Shown here: piece after piece, positions 62,071 through 64,000 of the stretch | How positions within the stretch are numbered: position 1 is the first letter of the stretch | Layout: the number at the start of each line of letters is the position of its first letter | Assembly (NCBI RefSeq): GCF_023276355.1 | Contig: NZ_JALLPL010000001.1 | Location: forward strand, 1,674,001 to 1,738,000 | DNA: 64,000 bases | Origin: Haloplanus sp. XH21 | GTDB lineage: Archaea > Halobacteriota > Halobacteria > Halobacteriales > Haloferacaceae | Direction: 5' to 3' | Position numbers and translations under genes: made by a program | The notes under the pieces: model-generated | Told to the model about the DNA's origin: nothing | The model's input: the letters and a program-made list of their open reading frames with translations, nothing else | The model's database searches: none

Positions 62071-63303
62071 TCAGGACCGCCGCGGACTGTCCGGCGCCAG
62101 CGCGTCGTCGTAGATGGTGATGTAGAGGTCGGCGATTTCCTCGCGCGTCGGTTTCCGCGGGTTGTTGTCGGGCGACCCCGAGTCGATGGCGTCTTGGGCC
62201 ATCTCGTCGACGACGTCGAGATACTCCTCGCGGTCGGGTACCTCGCCGAAGTCGTCGAGATAGCCCGTGAGATCCAGATCGTCACAGAGGCTGAGGATGC
62301 CGTCGGCGGCCGCGTCGGCGGCCTCGCGCGTCGGGTCGTCGGCGTCGGCGGCGCCGAGGACCCGCGCTACTTCGGCGTACTTCTCCGGTGCCGCCATCGC
62401 CGAGAAGTCGACGACGTAGGGGAGGATGAGCCCGTTCGCGAGGCCGTGCGGGATGTGGAGCTGAGCCCCCAGCGGGCGCGCGAGGCCGTGGACCAGCGCG
62501 ACCGAGGCGTTGGTGAAGGCCTGCCCCGCCTGGAGTTGGCCGACCATCATGTCGGCGCGGGCGTCGAGGTCGTCGCCGTTGGCCCACGCGATCGGGAGCG
62601 ATCGGGCGATGCGCTCCATCGCCGCCTCGGCGTAGCCGTCGGGGACGCTGTAGGATTTCACCGAGACGTACGCCTCGATGGCGTGGGTCAGGGCGTCGAT
62701 GCCAGTGAAGGCGGTGTGGCTCTTGGGGAGCGAGACGGTGAGTTCGGGGTCCTCGATGGCCACGTCGGGGACGACGTTCGCGGAGACGATGAGGAACTTC
62801 GTGGACGTGGACTCGTCGCTGACGACGACCGAGCGGGTCGCCTCGCTGCCCGTCCCGGCTGTCGTGTTGACGGCGATGAGCGGCGGGATGGGGTTCGGAA
62901 CGCCCTCGTAGCCGGTGCGGTCGACGCCGAAGTCGCGGATCGACCCCTCGTTGGTCGCGAGAATACCGACGCCCTTGCCGGTGTCGATGGAGGACCCGCC
63001 GCCGAGAGTGACGATGACGTCGCCGTCGTGGCGCTCGTACAGCGCGTGGGCGCTCTCGATGTTGTCGACAGTGGGGTCGGGACGAACGTCGGTGTAGACG
63101 ACGGGGTCGACGCCCGCGGCTTCGAGGTGCTCAGTGATGGTCTCGCCGTGGAACTCGAAGATCTGTTCGGTCGCGACGACGAGCGCCGTATCGCCGTGAC
63201 GGGCGGCGTGTGCCCCGACTGACTCTACGGCGCCGACGCCGAGTTCGATCCGTCCCGGCGAGACGACCGTGCGCGCCTCGCTCGACAGTACGGTGTCGTG
63301 CAT
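62071..63303 (-). CDS. Iron-containing alcohol dehydrogenase
   Basis: 410 residues from the ATG at 63303 (MHDTVLSSEARTVVSPGRIE). NAD-binding GGGSSIDTGK, metal ligands in FTGIDALTHAIEAY (Asp and His) and SVALVHGLARPLG, HIPHGLANG. Type III Fe-ADH (butanol/methanol-type). TATA-like cttataa lies about 34 nt upstream on this strand. Confidence 0.93.
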   Translation of the reverse strand: MHDTVLSSEARTVVSPGRIELGVGAVESVGAHAARHGDTALVVATEQIFEFHGETITEHLEAAGVDPVVYTDVRPDPTVDNIESAHALYERHDGDVIVTLGGGSSIDTGKGVGILATNEGSIRDFGVDRTGYEGVPNPIPPLIAVNTTAGTGSEATRSVVVSDESTSTKFLIVSANVVPDVAIEDPELTVSLPKSHTAFTGIDALTHAIEAYVSVKSYSVPDGYAEAAMERIARSLPIAWANGDDLDARADMMVGQLQAGQAFTNASVALVHGLARPLGAQLHIPHGLANGLILPYVVDFSAMAAPEKYAEVARVLGAADADDPTREAADAAADGILSLCDDLDLTGYLDDFGEVPDREEYLDVVDEMAQDAIDSGSPDNNPRKPTREEIADLYITIYDDALAPDSPRRS

Positions 63304-63387
63304 GTCACCCGCGAAATCGGGTTTGTGTCTCTTATAAGCTCGGTCGGGTGTCGAAGGTTTATCCCTGCGCCCCGCGGTGTGACGTGT

Positions 63388-64000
63388 ATGCCACAGGTCA
63401 GCGTCGAGACCATCGAGTCGGTCGGAGAGCGAACCGTCGCGATCGAACTCCGGACGCCCGAAGGGTTCGACGCCGACCCCGGACAGTTCGTCCTCGTCCG
63501 TGCGACCGTCGACGGCAGCGAGGAGCAACGCTCCTCTGGAAACCGGTCGGAGACCGGTGGCGTCGAAGAGACGGGGTACTACACCATCTCCTCGCCCGAC
63601 GTCGAGGAGACGTTGGAGATCACGGTCGAAGCCGCAGCGGAGGGCACGCTCGCGCCCTGGTTGGCCGAACGTTCACCCGGCGACACCGTCGAAATCGAGG
63701 GGCCCTTCGGCGACGTTCGGTACACGGGCGACGGACCGGTCGTCGTCCTCGCCGAGGGGCCGGGCATCGGTCCGGCCGTCGGCATCGCGGAACGCGCCCA
63801 GCGCGCGGGTCACGACGCGACGGTCGTGTTCTGGGGCGAGTCCCCGCCGCACCAGGAGCGCCTCGACGCCCTCGAAGACGAGGGGGGGACGGTCCTCCTC
63901 GTCGGGTCGCTCGACGAGGCGGCCGATATGCTCGCCGGCGTCGAAGACGAGACGGTGTACGTCTTCGGCTTCGAGTCGTTCGTCAGGGACGCCAAGACGG
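63388..64000 (+). CDS. PyrK-like FAD/Fe-S oxidoreductase (C-terminus cut), with palindromic insert
   Basis: 204 codons to the window edge; ferredoxin-reductase fold: FAD-binding beta barrel (DPGQFVLVRATVDG, ETGYYTISSPD), then the NAD domain (VVVLAEGPGIGPAVGIAERA). Resembles the electron-transfer subunit of dihydroorotate dehydrogenase. Residues 45-57 (EEQRSSGNRSETG) are an insert made by the palindromic element, just before the conserved YYTISSP. Missing the cysteines that would bind Fe-S, but the C-terminus is cut. Confidence 0.82.
   Translation, partial: MPQVSVETIESVGERTVAIELRTPEGFDADPGQFVLVRATVDGSEEQRSSGNRSETGGVEETGYYTISSPDVEETLEITVEAAAEGTLAPWLAERSPGDTVEIEGPFGDVRYTGDGPVVVLAEGPGIGPAVGIAERAQRAGHDATVVFWGESPPHQERLDALEDEGGTVLLVGSLDEAADMLAGVEDETVYVFGFESFVRDAKT
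63520..63558 (+). repeat. Coding palindromic element, single unit (PyrK-like)
   Basis: Hairpins GAGGAGcaacgCTCCTC (63520-63536) and ACCGGTcggagACCGGT (63542-63558), spaced 22 nt start to start as in the kinases, and starting at codon position 1. Confidence 0.88.

Overview
The window is chromosomal DNA of a halophilic archaeon (class Halobacteria). The proteins are acidic and the coding DNA is GC-rich with strong third-position bias. TATA boxes often lie about 26 nt before the start codon, which implies leaderless mRNAs. There are haloarchaeal markers: TFB paralogues, gshA, Tat lipoproteins, DUF7511, and archaeal nop5-flpA. I cannot name the genus. Both ends cut genes: mevalonate kinase on the left and a PyrK-like flavin reductase on the right.

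Layout. 1-2.3 kb: mvk, a small membrane protein, a response regulator. 2.3-5.5 kb: a tightly coupled operon of two DUF1102/TasA-like secreted proteins, an unusual signal peptidase I and a DUF5305 membrane protein; it looks like a secreted-fibre system. 5.8-7.8 kb: arsRBC operon. 8-14 kb: LarA, a Dna2-like nuclease-helicase, two small acidic proteins, TFB. 14.5-17.7 kb: orphan haem-copper oxidase subunit I, truncated haemoglobin, PKD pilin. 17.8-31 kb: lipoproteins, small membrane proteins, a membrane-tethered Mrr nuclease, CspA, two PQQ-type propellers, dehydrogenase, DUF457 proteins. 31.1-33.4 kb: a decayed island (truncated sulfatase, ghost of a sugar epimerase, a small zinc ribbon). 33.4-38 kb: a VapC-type toxin-antitoxin pair, a ribbon-helix-helix antitoxin with a toxin remnant, and glycan genes (epimerase, GalU, GT2). 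38-42 kb: AIM24 and two histidine kinases. 42-50 kb: MetE-like protein, nop5-flpA, TenA, PadR, GshA, CoaD, mini-TFB. 50-52.4 kb: orphan HSDR_N nuclease, tRNA-Leu(UAG) with extra copies of its 3' end, and an HhH protein. 52.4-64 kb: large PAS kinase, CBS-HPF protein, JAMM protease, a dead DUF45 peptidase, DUF502, acyl-CoA ligase, Fe-alcohol dehydrogenase, PyrK-like reductase.

Three signals stand out. (1) A double-hairpin palindromic element (two hairpins of 6-bp stem and 5-nt loop, pitch 22 nt) sits in the same reading phase inside three coding genes: two kinases and the PyrK-like reductase. It is tandemly expanded (45-nt period) in one kinase, and its stems change with compensation. (2) The SipW/TasA-like operon has a perfect 14-bp palindrome upstream. 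(3) An intergenic palindromic repeat family lies mostly at gene 3' ends, sometimes abutted by motifs that resemble insertion-sequence ends. There is no CRISPR array, rRNA or complete insertion sequence.
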